Of a DNA stretch of 64,000 nt, positions 1-8,448 are shown piece after piece. A program made the position numbers and the translations under genes. The notes under the pieces are model-generated. The model worked only from the letters and a program-made list of their open reading frames with translations. It did not search any database and was not told the DNA's origin. The first letter of the stretch is position 1, and each line of letters begins with the position of its first letter. The stretch is from an uncultured Bacillota bacterium (GTDB lineage Bacteria > Bacillota_I > Bacilli_A > Culicoidibacterales > ZOR0006): positions 1 to 64,000 of the forward strand of contig CAMFJD010000006.1 of assembly GCA_945956935.1 (NCBI GenBank), given 5' to 3'.

Positions 1-52
1 CACATGCCTTTCACGCATGCATACACGGGTTCGAATCCCGTACGGGTCACCA
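1..52 (+). tRNA. tRNA-Glu (TTC), 5' end missing
   Basis: The window starts inside this tRNA. The anticodon arm has a 5 bp stem (3-7 with 15-19) around the loop CTTTCAC, giving anticodon TTC at 10-12. The T arm has the GGTTCGAATCCC pattern, and the acceptor 3' strand ends with a discriminator A and encoded CCA at 50-52. The acceptor 5' strand and D arm lie upstream of the window. Confidence 0.93.
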
Positions 53-69
53 TTTTATATTATTTTATT

Positions 70-145
70 GGAGGATTAGCTCAGCTGGGAGAGCATCTGC
101 CTTACAAGCAGAGGGTCGGCGGTTCGAACCCGTCATCCTCCACCA
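70..145 (+). tRNA. tRNA-Val (TAC)
   Basis: A complete 76-base cloverleaf. The acceptor stem GGAGGAT pairs with ATCCTCC, the anticodon stem TCTGC/GCAGA encloses CTTACAA (anticodon TAC), the T loop is canonical, and CCA is encoded. It is the second member of a closely spaced array and is probably co-transcribed with it. Confidence 0.97.
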
Positions 146-153
146 TAAAATAA

Positions 154-229
<76 letters not shown>

Positions 230-239
230 TTTATTTTAT

Positions 240-315
240 GTCCTGTTAGCTCAGCTGGTAGAGCATTTGACTTTTAATCAAAGGGTCACAGGTTCGAATC
301 CTGTACAGGACACCA
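240..315 (+). tRNA. tRNA-Lys (TTT), copy 1
   Basis: A complete 76-base cloverleaf with acceptor GTCCTGT/ACAGGAC and anticodon loop CTTTTAA (anticodon TTT). CCA is encoded. It is identical to the copy at 536-611. Confidence 0.97.
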
Positions 316-325
316 TTTATATTGT

Positions 326-409
326 GCGGATGTGGCGGAATTGGCAGACGCGCTAGATTTAGGCTCTAGTGTCTTTGACGTGCAGGTTCAAGTCCTGTCA
401 TCCGCACCA
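326..409 (+). tRNA. tRNA-Leu (TAG)
   Basis: An 84-base type II tRNA with a long variable arm. The acceptor stem GCGGATG/CATCCGC and anticodon stem CTAGA/TCTAG enclose TTTAGGC, giving anticodon TAG. CCA is encoded. Confidence 0.96.
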
Positions 410-449
410 ATTTTTTTTATTGGTGTAAATATATAAAAATGACAAAAAT

Positions 450-525
<76 letters not shown>

Positions 526-535
526 TTTATTTTAT

Positions 536-611
536 GTCCTGTTAGCTCAGCTGGTAGAGCATTTGACTTTTAATCAAAGGGTCACAGGTTCGAATCCTGT
601 ACAGGACACCA
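536..611 (+). tRNA. tRNA-Lys (TTT), copy 2
   Basis: Identical in sequence to 240-315. It is the last tRNA of the array and is followed 13 bases later by a clear intrinsic terminator. Confidence 0.97.
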
Positions 612-624
612 TTTTAATAATAGT

Positions 625-651
625 AACACATACTCTGTATGTGTTTTTTTT
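625..651 (+). terminator. Terminator of the tRNA array
   Basis: A perfect 9 bp stem (AACACATAC with GTATGTGTT), a 3-base loop TCT and a T-run follow the last tRNA. Confidence 0.9.
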
Positions 652-675
652 ATTTTTCAATATAACGTAGGAATG

Positions 676-726
676 AAAAACATCAAATCAATGGTTAACT
701 ACCGTCATTGTACTGATGTTTTTTTT
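676..726 (+). terminator. Second terminator-like hairpin
   Basis: The outer stem AAAAACATCA pairs with TGATGTTTTT, and an inner CAATG pairs with CATTG. A run of T follows. It may be a back-up terminator insulating the exporter genes from the tRNA array. Confidence 0.65.
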
Positions 727-748
727 AATGTTCAGTATCGTAAATAAC

Positions 749-781
749 TTTAAGGTTCATTTAAGTGTCACTAGATATACT
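749..781 (+). promoter_or_regulatory. Promoter with TTTAAG-N5-TTTAAG response-regulator repeat
   Basis: TTTAAG (749-754), GTTCA, then TTTAAG (760-765) form a direct repeat with an 11 bp period, followed 10 bp later by TATACT (776-781) as the -10. No good -35 is present, as expected for an activator-dependent promoter. This layout matches the established CiaR-type (OmpR family) site TTTAAG-N5-TTTAAG. An OmpR-family regulator is encoded nearby at 5690-6379, and its own promoter carries a related repeat in the same position relative to its -10. Confidence 0.7.
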
Positions 782-804
782 TTAATCAACAAAAAAGAAA
801 GGGT

Positions 805-2364
805 TTGATTTCATTGTATATTTTAAAACACGCATGGAAAAACATTTGGCGAAATAAGGGACGAAATGGATTGATTACTGCAATTTTATTTGCAATTTTA
901 ACGACAACGGTTGTGACATTAATGATTAACGATACAGCATCGACTTTGATTGATGATTATACATCATTATTTTCATCACAAGTAGTGATTAATCCAGACA
1001 TGGAACAATTACGCCAAGAAGCAACAACAGATGCGAATGGATTATTGACAAAAATTAATCGACCAGAATTAGAACCGGAACTTTTGTTGAGTTTCACTGA
1101 ATCTGATTATCTAAAAGAGAGTGTGATAAATGCATCATTACGTGCATCAAGCGATTCAATTATAGCAATTGATGAGACAACAACTGCGACACAACAGCCG
1201 ATGAATGGAATGGTGACAGGCAACTTTAACTTACTCGGTGATGATTATACAGCATTTACAGAAGGAAATCGTGTGCTAAGTGACGATGGTAGTTCAGTCT
1301 ATCCAGGTAGTGAAAATGAGGCAATTATTAGTACAGATTTAGCACTCCAAAATGGCTTAACAGTTGGAGACACAATTTCATTATCTTCAACGATGTCGAG
1401 AACAATTCCAGATACAATTGATACGAGTGAGTTAACGGCTGGAGATATAGTGACGATTGATGAGTTTCCATACACACTTGTTAGTGATCAGCGGTCAAAA
1501 ACATTGAATGCACAACGAATAGTAACATATGAATTGGTAATTGTTGGACTGTATGAAGATATTCGAGATGAATATGTCGATGAAAATATGCCACAAAGTG
1601 CAGCATTTAACAATCGAAATGAAATTATTACATCATTAGCAACGTTATTAGCAATTCGTGAGACAGATGAAACAGGTGTTTCAATTAATGTTGAATATTA
1701 TTTGCAAAATCCCAATGACATTGCATCATTTGAAACAGAAGTACGTGAAAAAGGCTTACCAAACACATTTACGGTGACAACGGATTCATCAACATATGAC
1801 AAACTCGTGACACCCCTCACAAGTATTCGTAATATTGCGGTTACATTCTTAGCTATCGTGTTAGTACTTGGTGCAATCATTATTATGTTGTTAACATCAA
1901 TATCGATTCGTGAAAGAAAATATGAAATAGGTGTTCTTCGTGCAATGGGAATGAAAAAAAACTTACTTGCACTAAACTTTTGGCTCGAGTTAGTTATTAT
2001 TACTGTTGCTTGTGTTGTCTTTGGGATAGGAGCAGGGTCATTTATCGCAAAACCAGTCAGTAATTCATTACTTGCGTCACAAACAATAACGAGTAATCAA
2101 ATGGCTAGTAGTGGACAAATGCCTGGCCAGTCTGTAAATAATGCAGGGAATGGATCAGAACAAATACAGCCACCATCATCAGGAATGGTTGTAGGTGGTA
2201 AAAATCGACAAACTCAAACTGTTACAATGAATCCAACTTTAACTTTATTGACAATGCTACAGATTTTTATTATCTCTTTACTTCTCTCATCATTCGCAGG
2301 TTTTATCGCAGTAAAGCAAATTACTCGCTACGAACCAATGAAAATTTTATCAGAAAGGAATTAA
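805..2364 (+). CDS. FtsX/MacB-type ABC transporter permease
   Basis: 519 residues. A membrane segment near 19-41 is followed by a large extracytoplasmic domain (about 42-335) and then three more membrane segments (about 338-362, 385-410 and 475-500): the MacB/FtsX four-helix plan. The cytoplasmic loop after helix 2 contains the conserved ERKYEIGVLRAMGM stretch of this family. The loop between helices 3 and 4 is unusually long and rich in Gly, Ser, Asn and Gln. The gene has two possible TTG starts; 814 lies at better distance from the AAAGGG ribosome binding site than 805. The ATPase gene follows 6 bases later. The substrate is unknown; such transporters export peptides or lipoproteins, or transmit force to cell wall hydrolases. 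Confidence 0.88.
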   Translation: MISLYILKHAWKNIWRNKGRNGLITAILFAILTTTVVTLMINDTASTLIDDYTSLFSSQVVINPDMEQLRQEATTDANGLLTKINRPELEPELLLSFTESDYLKESVINASLRASSDSIIAIDETTTATQQPMNGMVTGNFNLLGDDYTAFTEGNRVLSDDGSSVYPGSENEAIISTDLALQNGLTVGDTISLSSTMSRTIPDTIDTSELTAGDIVTIDEFPYTLVSDQRSKTLNAQRIVTYELVIVGLYEDIRDEYVDENMPQSAAFNNRNEIITSLATLLAIRETDETGVSINVEYYLQNPNDIASFETEVREKGLPNTFTVTTDSSTYDKLVTPLTSIRNIAVTFLAIVLVLGAIIIMLLTSISIRERKYEIGVLRAMGMKKNLLALNFWLELVIITVACVVFGIGAGSFIAKPVSNSLLASQTITSNQMASSGQMPGQSVNNAGNGSEQIQPPSSGMVVGGKNRQTQTVTMNPTLTLLTMLQIFIISLLLSSFAGFIAVKQITRYEPMKILSERN

Positions 2365-2370
2365 TAGAGT

Positions 2371-3027
2371 ATGGCAATTTTACAAATACATAATATTAGT
2401 TACACATATGAAGGAATGTCTACTCCTGTTCTTTCACATGTGAGTGCAGAATTTAGTACAGGAATCGTGCAGACAATTATTGGTAAATCCGGATCAGGTA
2501 AATCAACGCTACTTTCTCTATTAGCTGGTCTTGATACATGTCAAGAAGGATATATTTCATATCGAGATCAAGATTTAAAAGTTATTGATCGTGATAAGTA
2601 TCGTGCAAATAGTATTGGCGTAGTTTTTCAAAGTTTCAATTTACTTACGAATACGACTGCGTTAGAAAATATTTTATTATCAATGGATATAAGTCAAATA
2701 AAGCACAGTGACAATACAGCACACGCCTTATTATTACTTGAGAAAGTGGGAATAAACCAAGAAAAAGCTGAACGTCCTATTTTAAAACTTTCTGGTGGTG
2801 AACAACAACGAGTTGGTATTGCTCGAGCATTGGCTCATAATCCTGATGTTATTATTGCTGATGAACCAACAGGTAATTTAGATAGCGAGACAGAGACAGA
2901 TATCTTAAAGATTTTTACTGATCTTGCACATGTTGATCAAAAATGTGTTATTTTAGTGACACATTCTCAAAAGGTGACTGCAATTGCAGATCGTGTATTC
3001 ACGATGAATAAAGGTTGTCTTGAATAA
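2371..3027 (+). CDS. ABC transporter ATP-binding protein (MacB/LolD/FtsE-like)
   Basis: 218 residues, the usual length for this subfamily. Walker A is GKSGSGKST near residue 38, the Q-loop is in VVFQSFNLL, the signature is LSGGEQQR, and Walker B with the family hallmark is ADEPTGNLDS. The H-loop is in LVTHS. It powers the permease encoded just upstream (6-base gap, same operon). No sequence feature defines the substrate. The amidase gene follows after 49 bases, which contain only a weak hairpin. Confidence 0.93.
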   Translation: MAILQIHNISYTYEGMSTPVLSHVSAEFSTGIVQTIIGKSGSGKSTLLSLLAGLDTCQEGYISYRDQDLKVIDRDKYRANSIGVVFQSFNLLTNTTALENILLSMDISQIKHSDNTAHALLLLEKVGINQEKAERPILKLSGGEQQRVGIARALAHNPDVIIADEPTGNLDSETETDILKIFTDLAHVDQKCVILVTHSQKVTAIADRVFTMNKGCLE

Positions 3028-3076
3028 TTTGTGTGAAAGGAGCAACTGTTCAATTGCTTTTTGAATAGGATAATAT

Positions 3077-4270
3077 ATGAAAATTCCCCGGATTATTTTA
3101 ACCGCAATGGTTATGATTGGTATTTTTATACTTGGTATGAAAACAGTGATACATTTTTTAGGAACGGCAAGCCAAACAGTGCAAGTAACACGTATGAGTA
3201 GTACAACGACCAGTTCTTTAGCTTATGAACAACATCGTTTTTATGGAGAATCACTTCATTTTGATAGTACTGTCCATTTTACAGAGTACATCTTGCAAAA
3301 TATGCACACCAACATGCAATATGTATTTGCTCATGATTCATTGAATGATGAAGGAATTGAGCTTTCAACATTATCTGCTGGAGTTTATCAAATTTTATTT
3401 GATTCGTACCCAGTTGAGGCATATGAGTTCGAGTCACAGACGTGGTACACAATTATGCGTAATAACGAGGCTAATGAAATTAATTTGTTTTCGAGTGATA
3501 ATCTACTCTATTTACAGGTAAATATCGTAAATGAACTTCCAGAGAATGTGTATGATATTATGATTGATCCTGGTCATGGTGGGCTCGATAGTGGTGCAGT
3601 TGCATATGGATTGTATGAAAGTGATGAAGTACTACAATTTAGCCAAGTATTGGCAACATATTTAACAACTGAATACGGCTTGAAAGTGAAGCTCACACGA
3701 GAAACAGATAGCGATCCAGCAGGGAATGATGATTATAGTTTAGAAAAATCTCCGTATTATCAAGATGGTCGTGTTGAGCAAACATACCAATACCAGCCGA
3801 AATTACTTCTTTCTAATCATCTTAATACGACAGCAAGTGGGACCGCGAGTGGTTTTCAAATTTATTCTTCGTTTGAAACAACTAACACGCTTGCTTTACT
3901 TTTAAGTGATGCACTCCAGATGGCCGGATTATCTCCATCTCTCTTAGATAGTGAAGCATCAATGGGTGCTGGAACATATAAACAAGTTGACTATTGTGAG
4001 GAACGAATCGCACATGTGACAACTTGTACACAAATATATGAAGATTATTTCTTTATCATTCGTGAGACAGGTGGGATTTCGACATTTGCACAAAATATTG
4101 TGAATTATAATTATAATTATGTAACTGTTCCAAATTACGGTGCACAAGCATTCTTACTTGAATATGTCTTTATTGATAACTATAGCGATAATTTAGCTTG
4201 GCAAACGAATTGGCAGCTATATGCGAAAAATGTTGGGGATGCTATCGCAACCTATTTACAAATTTTATAG
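3077..4270 (+). CDS. Membrane-anchored N-acetylmuramoyl-L-alanine amidase (Amidase_3)
   Basis: 397 residues. A single N-terminal hydrophobic segment (about 5-28) anchors or exports it. Residues 30-155 form an unrecognised extracytoplasmic region. The amidase_3 domain starts near 158 with DPGHGGLDSGA (zinc ligand H167); E181 or E184 and H248 (in SNHLN) are the other expected ligands, and E330 in RETGG is the likely catalytic glutamate. It would cleave the bond between muramic acid and the stem peptide. The gene follows an FtsX-like ABC pair and is probably in the same operon, which suggests that transporter and hydrolase work together, as FtsEX does with its hydrolases; this link is inference. 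Confidence 0.85.
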   Translation: MKIPRIILTAMVMIGIFILGMKTVIHFLGTASQTVQVTRMSSTTTSSLAYEQHRFYGESLHFDSTVHFTEYILQNMHTNMQYVFAHDSLNDEGIELSTLSAGVYQILFDSYPVEAYEFESQTWYTIMRNNEANEINLFSSDNLLYLQVNIVNELPENVYDIMIDPGHGGLDSGAVAYGLYESDEVLQFSQVLATYLTTEYGLKVKLTRETDSDPAGNDDYSLEKSPYYQDGRVEQTYQYQPKLLLSNHLNTTASGTASGFQIYSSFETTNTLALLLSDALQMAGLSPSLLDSEASMGAGTYKQVDYCEERIAHVTTCTQIYEDYFFIIRETGGISTFAQNIVNYNYNYVTVPNYGAQAFLLEYVFIDNYSDNLAWQTNWQLYAKNVGDAIATYLQIL

Positions 4271-4275
4271 TATTT

Positions 4276-4320
4276 ATCGTTGTAGCTGTCTGCTCCTTTC
4301 AGGCACTACAGCGATTTTTT
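4276..4320 (+). terminator. Terminator of the ABC-amidase operon
   Basis: ATCGTTGTAG pairs with CTACAGCGAT (10 bp, one G-U), followed by a T-run directly after the amidase stop codon. Confidence 0.88.
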
Positions 4321-4345
4321 ATGCATATTTAGGTAAATGTAACAT

Positions 4346-4377
4346 AAAAACACAGTAGTTCTATTTGAAATACTGTG
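4346..4377 (-). terminator. Terminator of the two-component operon
   Basis: Read on the minus strand, CACAGTA pairs with TACTGTG across a 13-base loop and is followed by TTTTT. It lies just after the kinase gene and faces the amidase terminator, so the two convergent operons are insulated. Confidence 0.75.
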
Positions 4378-4390
4378 TGAAATATCGTTC

Positions 4391-5686
4391 TTATGCTAGA
4401 GGGAATTGAATTGTAAATGAGAGTATGTTGTTTGTTGACGTTGCGTGAATTGCCCCTTGATGTTGTGTAATGATTTGTTGAGCAATTGAGAGACCTAATC
4501 CATAACTCCCCGTGTATTCACGTGCACTATCGCCGCGATAAAATCGATCAAATAAGCGATTTACTTCCGTCTGAGTAAGCGTTGGAAATGAATTGCTGAA
4601 TGTTAGTACAGCAGCCTGTTTTTCTTTTGTAAAATTAATTGATATATAGCCGGGAGTAGTAGTGTACTTTAAGGCATTATCTAAAAAGATATAACAAAGT
4701 TGCTTAAATGTAGCAGGATGAATATAAAGGGAAATATCTTGATGAATTGTAGGGTGAATGACAAGCCCTTTTTCAAAACTCAACACTTCAAATTCTGAAA
4801 GTGTTTGGAGAAGTAGATTGCTGCAAATGGTTGCATTAGTTGGTGTCAGCATTGTTGCGTGATCGTTTTTGGCTAAGGTGAGCAGATTAGTAATTAATGT
4901 ATTCATTCGTTGCGTTTGATCATGAATATAGTTGAGCCATTGTATTTGGTTTATAATCGTATCCTTTTGATTTGCGATAAGAGCATCAGTATTAGCACTA
5001 ATAATTGCCAATGGTGTTTTTAATTCATGAGAAGCATCCGAAATAAATTGCTGCTGCTTCTCAAATGCTTCTTCAATTGGACGAATTGCCTGTTTGGCGA
5101 AATAATAACTGATAGCTAAAACAATGAAAAACATAGCACCGCTAATTCCGAGTAATGTTAACGATAAATCACGCAAAATGATGATTGATTGAGTTATATC
5201 TAAAAAAGCAATTTGATAATGTGTAGTTGCTGGGAATTTTGTGATTGTATCGCTTGATATATGTTTTGGTGCGAAATAATCAGAGATAAACTGTTTCTCG
5301 TATAACCATATTTTATCGTTGAGATAGATGAACCCAGTCACCTGTGTCGGTTGAATACTATCAAGAGCCTGTCTATATGTCTCTTCATTCATGATAAGAA
5401 ATGATGAATAACTGATTGGAGTATCATCATGCTTAAAAAAAATCTTGAATGATTGGGCAAAGCCTTTTGGTTGATTCAAAGCATCAGTTTTCTTTTGTGG
5501 TGGAGCAGAGTGGGTTAATGTGAGTTGAGGAGATTGTAACAATTGTTGCATGTCTTGCTTGGCACCTGCATATAAATTTGAGCAAGTAATTGTGAAAATA
5601 CCAATGAAAGCAACAAGAAGTACAGCAGAAATAATGAGTAAGTGTAAAGTTAATATTTTCTTATGGAGTTTGGCAAACATAGACAA
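4391..5686 (-). CDS. Sensor histidine kinase
   Basis: 431 residues. TM1 is at about 14-34, an extracytoplasmic sensor region spans about 35-172, and TM2 is at about 174-196. The H-box has the phosphorylated His at 220 (DASHELKTP), the N-box Asn is N337 (FLDNALKY), and the G2 box is GLGLS at 396-400. The start is TTG at 5686: the AAGGAG ribosome binding site overlaps the end of the regulator gene and the gap is 3 bases, so the two genes are translationally coupled. The sensor region matches no ligand domain I recognise. The nearby wall-active exporter and amidase suggest a cell-envelope signal; that is inference. Confidence 0.93.
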   Translation of the reverse strand: MSMFAKLHKKILTLHLLIISAVLLVAFIGIFTITCSNLYAGAKQDMQQLLQSPQLTLTHSAPPQKKTDALNQPKGFAQSFKIFFKHDDTPISYSSFLIMNEETYRQALDSIQPTQVTGFIYLNDKIWLYEKQFISDYFAPKHISSDTITKFPATTHYQIAFLDITQSIIILRDLSLTLLGISGAMFFIVLAISYYFAKQAIRPIEEAFEKQQQFISDASHELKTPLAIISANTDALIANQKDTIINQIQWLNYIHDQTQRMNTLITNLLTLAKNDHATMLTPTNATICSNLLLQTLSEFEVLSFEKGLVIHPTIHQDISLYIHPATFKQLCYIFLDNALKYTTTPGYISINFTKEKQAAVLTFSNSFPTLTQTEVNRLFDRFYRGDSAREYTGSYGLGLSIAQQIITQHQGAIHATSTNNILSFTIQFPLA

Positions 5687-5689
5687 TTG

Positions 5690-6379
5690 TTATATTTCTC
5701 CTTCCTGTGTATTTCGCAAACAATACCCAAGACCACGAACTGTTTGAATTTGTACAGCGGCATTAAGGAGTAATAATTTTTTTCGTAAGAAACTAATATA
5801 TACTTCGACATGATTATCTTCTGCTTCAGAATCATAGCCCCAAATTTTCGTGATGAGTAATTCCTTTGAGACAATTGTTGTTTGATTTTTTAATAAAAGT
5901 TCCAGAACTTGAGCTTCTTTTAATGTCAATTGTAAATGAGTATGTGGTGTTTGCACTAACAATGTTTGTGGATTTAAACTTAAATTTGAAAATGTAAGGA
6001 GATTTGTGGCAACAATGTGCCCAAAGCGGCGACTAAGTGCACGCAGCCTAGCAAGGAGTTCTCCCATAACAAAAGGCTTCGTTAAGTAATCATCGGCACC
6101 GCAATCAAGTCCGATAATTGTTTCATCACTATCCGTTTTAGCTGTTAGAATTAAAATTGGAATTTGGATGTTTTGAGAGCGAAGTGCACGAATAATTGCA
6201 TAACCATCTAATCTTGGTAGCATCAAATCACAAATAATCAGATCATGAATCTGAGTAATAGCGAAGGCAAGACCAGTTTCACCATCATGGCACACATCAA
6301 CTGTATAATTTTCTTTTTGTAACACAGCAGCTATTGCAGTAGCGAGCTGATGTTCGTCTTCAATAATTAAAATACGCAT
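5690..6379 (-). CDS. OmpR-family response regulator
   Basis: 229 residues from the ATG at 6379, chosen because GGAGG sits 4 bases upstream; a longer reading from 6409 would begin too close to the promoter. The receiver domain has the acidic pair E7/D8, phospho-acceptor D51 (CDLMLP) and K101 (LTKPF). The C-terminal half is a winged helix with the usual ESKEL-like and VRGLGY segments. It is transcribed with the downstream kinase. A direct repeat upstream of its promoter resembles the one before the ABC-amidase operon, so it probably controls both itself and that operon, in the manner of CiaR or VncR systems. Confidence 0.95.
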   Translation of the reverse strand: MRILIIEDEHQLATAIAAVLQKENYTVDVCHDGETGLAFAITQIHDLIICDLMLPRLDGYAIIRALRSQNIQIPILILTAKTDSDETIIGLDCGADDYLTKPFVMGELLARLRALSRRFGHIVATNLLTFSNLSLNPQTLLVQTPHTHLQLTLKEAQVLELLLKNQTTIVSKELLITKIWGYDSEAEDNHVEVYISFLRKKLLLLNAAVQIQTVRGLGYCLRNTQEGEI

Positions 6380-6420
6380 AAAACCTCCAATAATAACTAA
6401 AATAGACAAGATGTGATTGT

Positions 6421-6453
6421 ATTATAACAAAAAAAGCTGAAATCAACCTGAAT
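6421..6453 (-). promoter_or_regulatory. Autoregulated promoter of the response regulator (direct repeat plus -10)
   Basis: On the minus strand ATTCAG-GTTGA-TTTCAG (6453 down to 6437) precedes TATAAT (6426-6421) by exactly 10 bp. This is the same layout as 749-781, and 13 of the 17 repeat bases agree with TTTAAG-GTTCA-TTTAAG. The transcript would start about 35 bases before the ATG. Confidence 0.68.
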
Positions 6454-6544
6454 AATCAAAAAAAATAAAAAAGCAAGCGTTATCATATAAGGTGGAGTAT
6501 GAACTGTGATAAAATGAAAAAAGAACAGAAAGAGGAGTATGTAT

Positions 6545-6826
6545 ATGGAAACAACTTATATTTATGCTGTGATTTTGAATAAATTGGAAATCGTAGTTGA
6601 TAAAAACGATCAGATTAAAGATATCTTAACTGATATGAAACATTTTGGTTTTTATTATCAGCTCAATGATGCAAAAAAAATGTTTGTACAAATGAAAGAA
6701 TTATATCTAGGTAACGCAGAAGTATCATACCGTGATTTTGAGATTATTGAAACGGATGAAACACTTGTTATTCGCGATGAATTATTAAATATCACATTAG
6801 CATTGAAAAAATATGAAATACAATAA
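6545..6826 (+). CDS. Small protein of unknown function
   Basis: 93 residues from the ATG at 6545; the GAGGAG ribosome binding site is 7 bases away, whereas the earlier ATG at 6539 is only one base away. The product is soluble, with no signal peptide or membrane segment, and contains alternating charged and aromatic stretches such as HFGFYYQLND. I do not recognise a family. The gene has its own strong terminator, so it is probably a single-gene unit between the regulator operon and the carotenoid operon. Confidence 0.7.
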   Translation: METTYIYAVILNKLEIVVDKNDQIKDILTDMKHFGFYYQLNDAKKMFVQMKELYLGNAEVSYRDFEIIETDETLVIRDELLNITLALKKYEIQ

Positions 6827-6831
6827 CTATT

Positions 6832-6862
6832 AGGCCTAAGTACAGCATACTTAGGCCTTTTC
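6832..6862 (+). terminator. Terminator after the small unknown gene
   Basis: A perfect 11 bp stem, AGGCCTAAGTA with TACTTAGGCCT, a 5-base loop and a short T-rich tail. Confidence 0.85.
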
Positions 6863-6948
6863 TTGTACATATTTAGTTTTTTTTGACTGAAAATTCACAT
6901 AATACTCGGTATAATAAAGATATATTATGAAAAAAAGAGGGGAAAGTC

Positions 6949-8448
6949 ATGAAAAAAGTCATTGTGATTGGGGCAGGACCGGGGGGATTAAGTGCTGCTA
7001 TGTTGCTCTCACATCAAAATTGCGAAGTGCACGTCTATGAACAAGAAGCGTGTGTTGGAGGAAGAAATCGAGGCATTCATTTAAATGGATATACGTTTGA
7101 TCTTGGACCGACATTTTGGAGTATGGTGCATTTAGCACAAGAACAATTTGCACTGATTGATCGAAATGTTGAGGATTATTTGAACTTAATTGAATTACCA
7201 CATATGTATGATTTATATTTTGCCAATGGAAAGCAGTTGTCCATGACTAGTAATAGTCAGATAATGCATAAACGCTTAGCGGAACAGTTTCCAGGCAATG
7301 AGGAAGGATTTCAGCAATTTTTGTTGGAAAATCGCAAACGCTTAAATACATTAACACCAATTTTGAGGCAACCAATGCAGAAAACAGGTGATTATTTTCG
7401 ACCACATGTATTGAAAGCTGTTCCACAATTACGATTAGGTTCAACATTAGCAGATGAATTGAAACGTTGGTTTCCGACATTTGAAGTTCAGTTAGCTTTT
7501 GGGTTTCAATCAAAATATTTAGGTATGTCACCACAAAATTGTCCAGCAGCATTCAGTATTTTATCATTTATGGAGCATGAATATGGAATTATGCACGTTC
7601 AAGGTGGATTGCATAAGTTATCTGAAGCAATGGCAAAAATTGTTGAAGAGGGGATGGGAAGTATCCATTTGCAGACGAAAGTAGCACGTATTTTAGTTGA
7701 AGATAGAAAAGCTATAGGTGTAGAATTGGAGGATGGTCGGATTGAGAAGGCGGATTATATTGTATTAAATGAAGATTTTGCACATGCTATGTTGCATCGA
7801 TTCGATGCAAATGTACTAAAAAAATATACGCCAAAAGCAATTCAAAAAAAGGAATATTCATGCTCTACATTAATGTTTTATATTGGTTTAGATTGTCAGT
7901 TTGCGCACATTGCACATCATAACATTATTTTTAGTGATGATTACGAAAAATCGTTGTGTGAAATTTTTGGCACATATACTCTGCCTAAATCACCGTCTAT
8001 ATATATGCAAAATGCTTCGATAATAGATAAGACACTGGCTCCAATAGGTCATTCAACATTGTATATATTAGCACCAATGCCAAATAATTGTAGTGGTGAA
8101 AAATTTACAGATAAGCAAATTAAAGATTATAGAACGTGGATTTTTGAGCGTATTGAGACAAAACTAGGGATTGAATTTCAGTCACATATCCAAGTTGAAA
8201 AAATTGTGACACCAATTGATTGGGAAAGAGATTATTCAATATATAAAGGAGCGGTATTTAACTTGAGTCACCGCCTATCGCAGATGATGACTTTTCGACC
8301 ACATAATCAATTTGAAGATGTCAAAGGGGTATATCTGGTTGGTGGTGGGACACATCCTGGAAGTGGATTACCAACAATATTAGAATCAGGTAGAATCAGT
8401 GCACAACTAATTTTACAAGCAACAGGAAGTGAGAGTAATGAAGGATAA
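6949..8448 (+). CDS. CrtN/CrtP-like carotenoid desaturase or oxygenase (paralog 1)
   Basis: 499 residues. The N-terminus is an FAD-binding Rossmann motif (VIGAGPGGLSAAMLL) followed by the GG-R segment VGGRNR, and the C-terminus has the family motif GVYLVGGGTHPGSGLP. Length and motifs fit the phytoene desaturase family, including CrtN (diapophytoene desaturase) and CrtP (diaponeurosporene oxygenase); sequence alone does not say which. The gene overlaps the next one by 11 bases, and a squalene/phytoene synthase gene ends the operon, so the substrate is expected to be a C30 carotenoid. The start follows a GAGGGGAAAG ribosome binding site. The enzyme is probably membrane-associated. Confidence 0.88.
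   Translation: MKKVIVIGAGPGGLSAAMLLSHQNCEVHVYEQEACVGGRNRGIHLNGYTFDLGPTFWSMVHLAQEQFALIDRNVEDYLNLIELPHMYDLYFANGKQLSMTSNSQIMHKRLAEQFPGNEEGFQQFLLENRKRLNTLTPILRQPMQKTGDYFRPHVLKAVPQLRLGSTLADELKRWFPTFEVQLAFGFQSKYLGMSPQNCPAAFSILSFMEHEYGIMHVQGGLHKLSEAMAKIVEEGMGSIHLQTKVARILVEDRKAIGVELEDGRIEKADYIVLNEDFAHAMLHRFDANVLKKYTPKAIQKKEYSCSTLMFYIGLDCQFAHIAHHNIIFSDDYEKSLCEIFGTYTLPKSPSIYMQNASIIDKTLAPIGHSTLYILAPMPNNCSGEKFTDKQIKDYRTWIFERIETKLGIEFQSHIQVEKIVTPIDWERDYSIYKGAVFNLSHRLSQMMTFRPHNQFEDVKGVYLVGGGTHPGSGLPTILESGRISAQLILQATGSESNEG

Noticed and set aside
3038-3062. Terminator between the ABC ATPase and amidase genes
   Set aside because: The AGCAA/TTGCT stem is only 5 bp with a long loop and four T; probably too weak to separate the genes.
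6876-6912. SigB-type promoter for the carotenoid operon, as in Staphylococcus
   Set aside because: CGGTAT resembles a SigB -10, but the only GTTT-like -35 is 25 bp away, far beyond the usual 12-15 bp.
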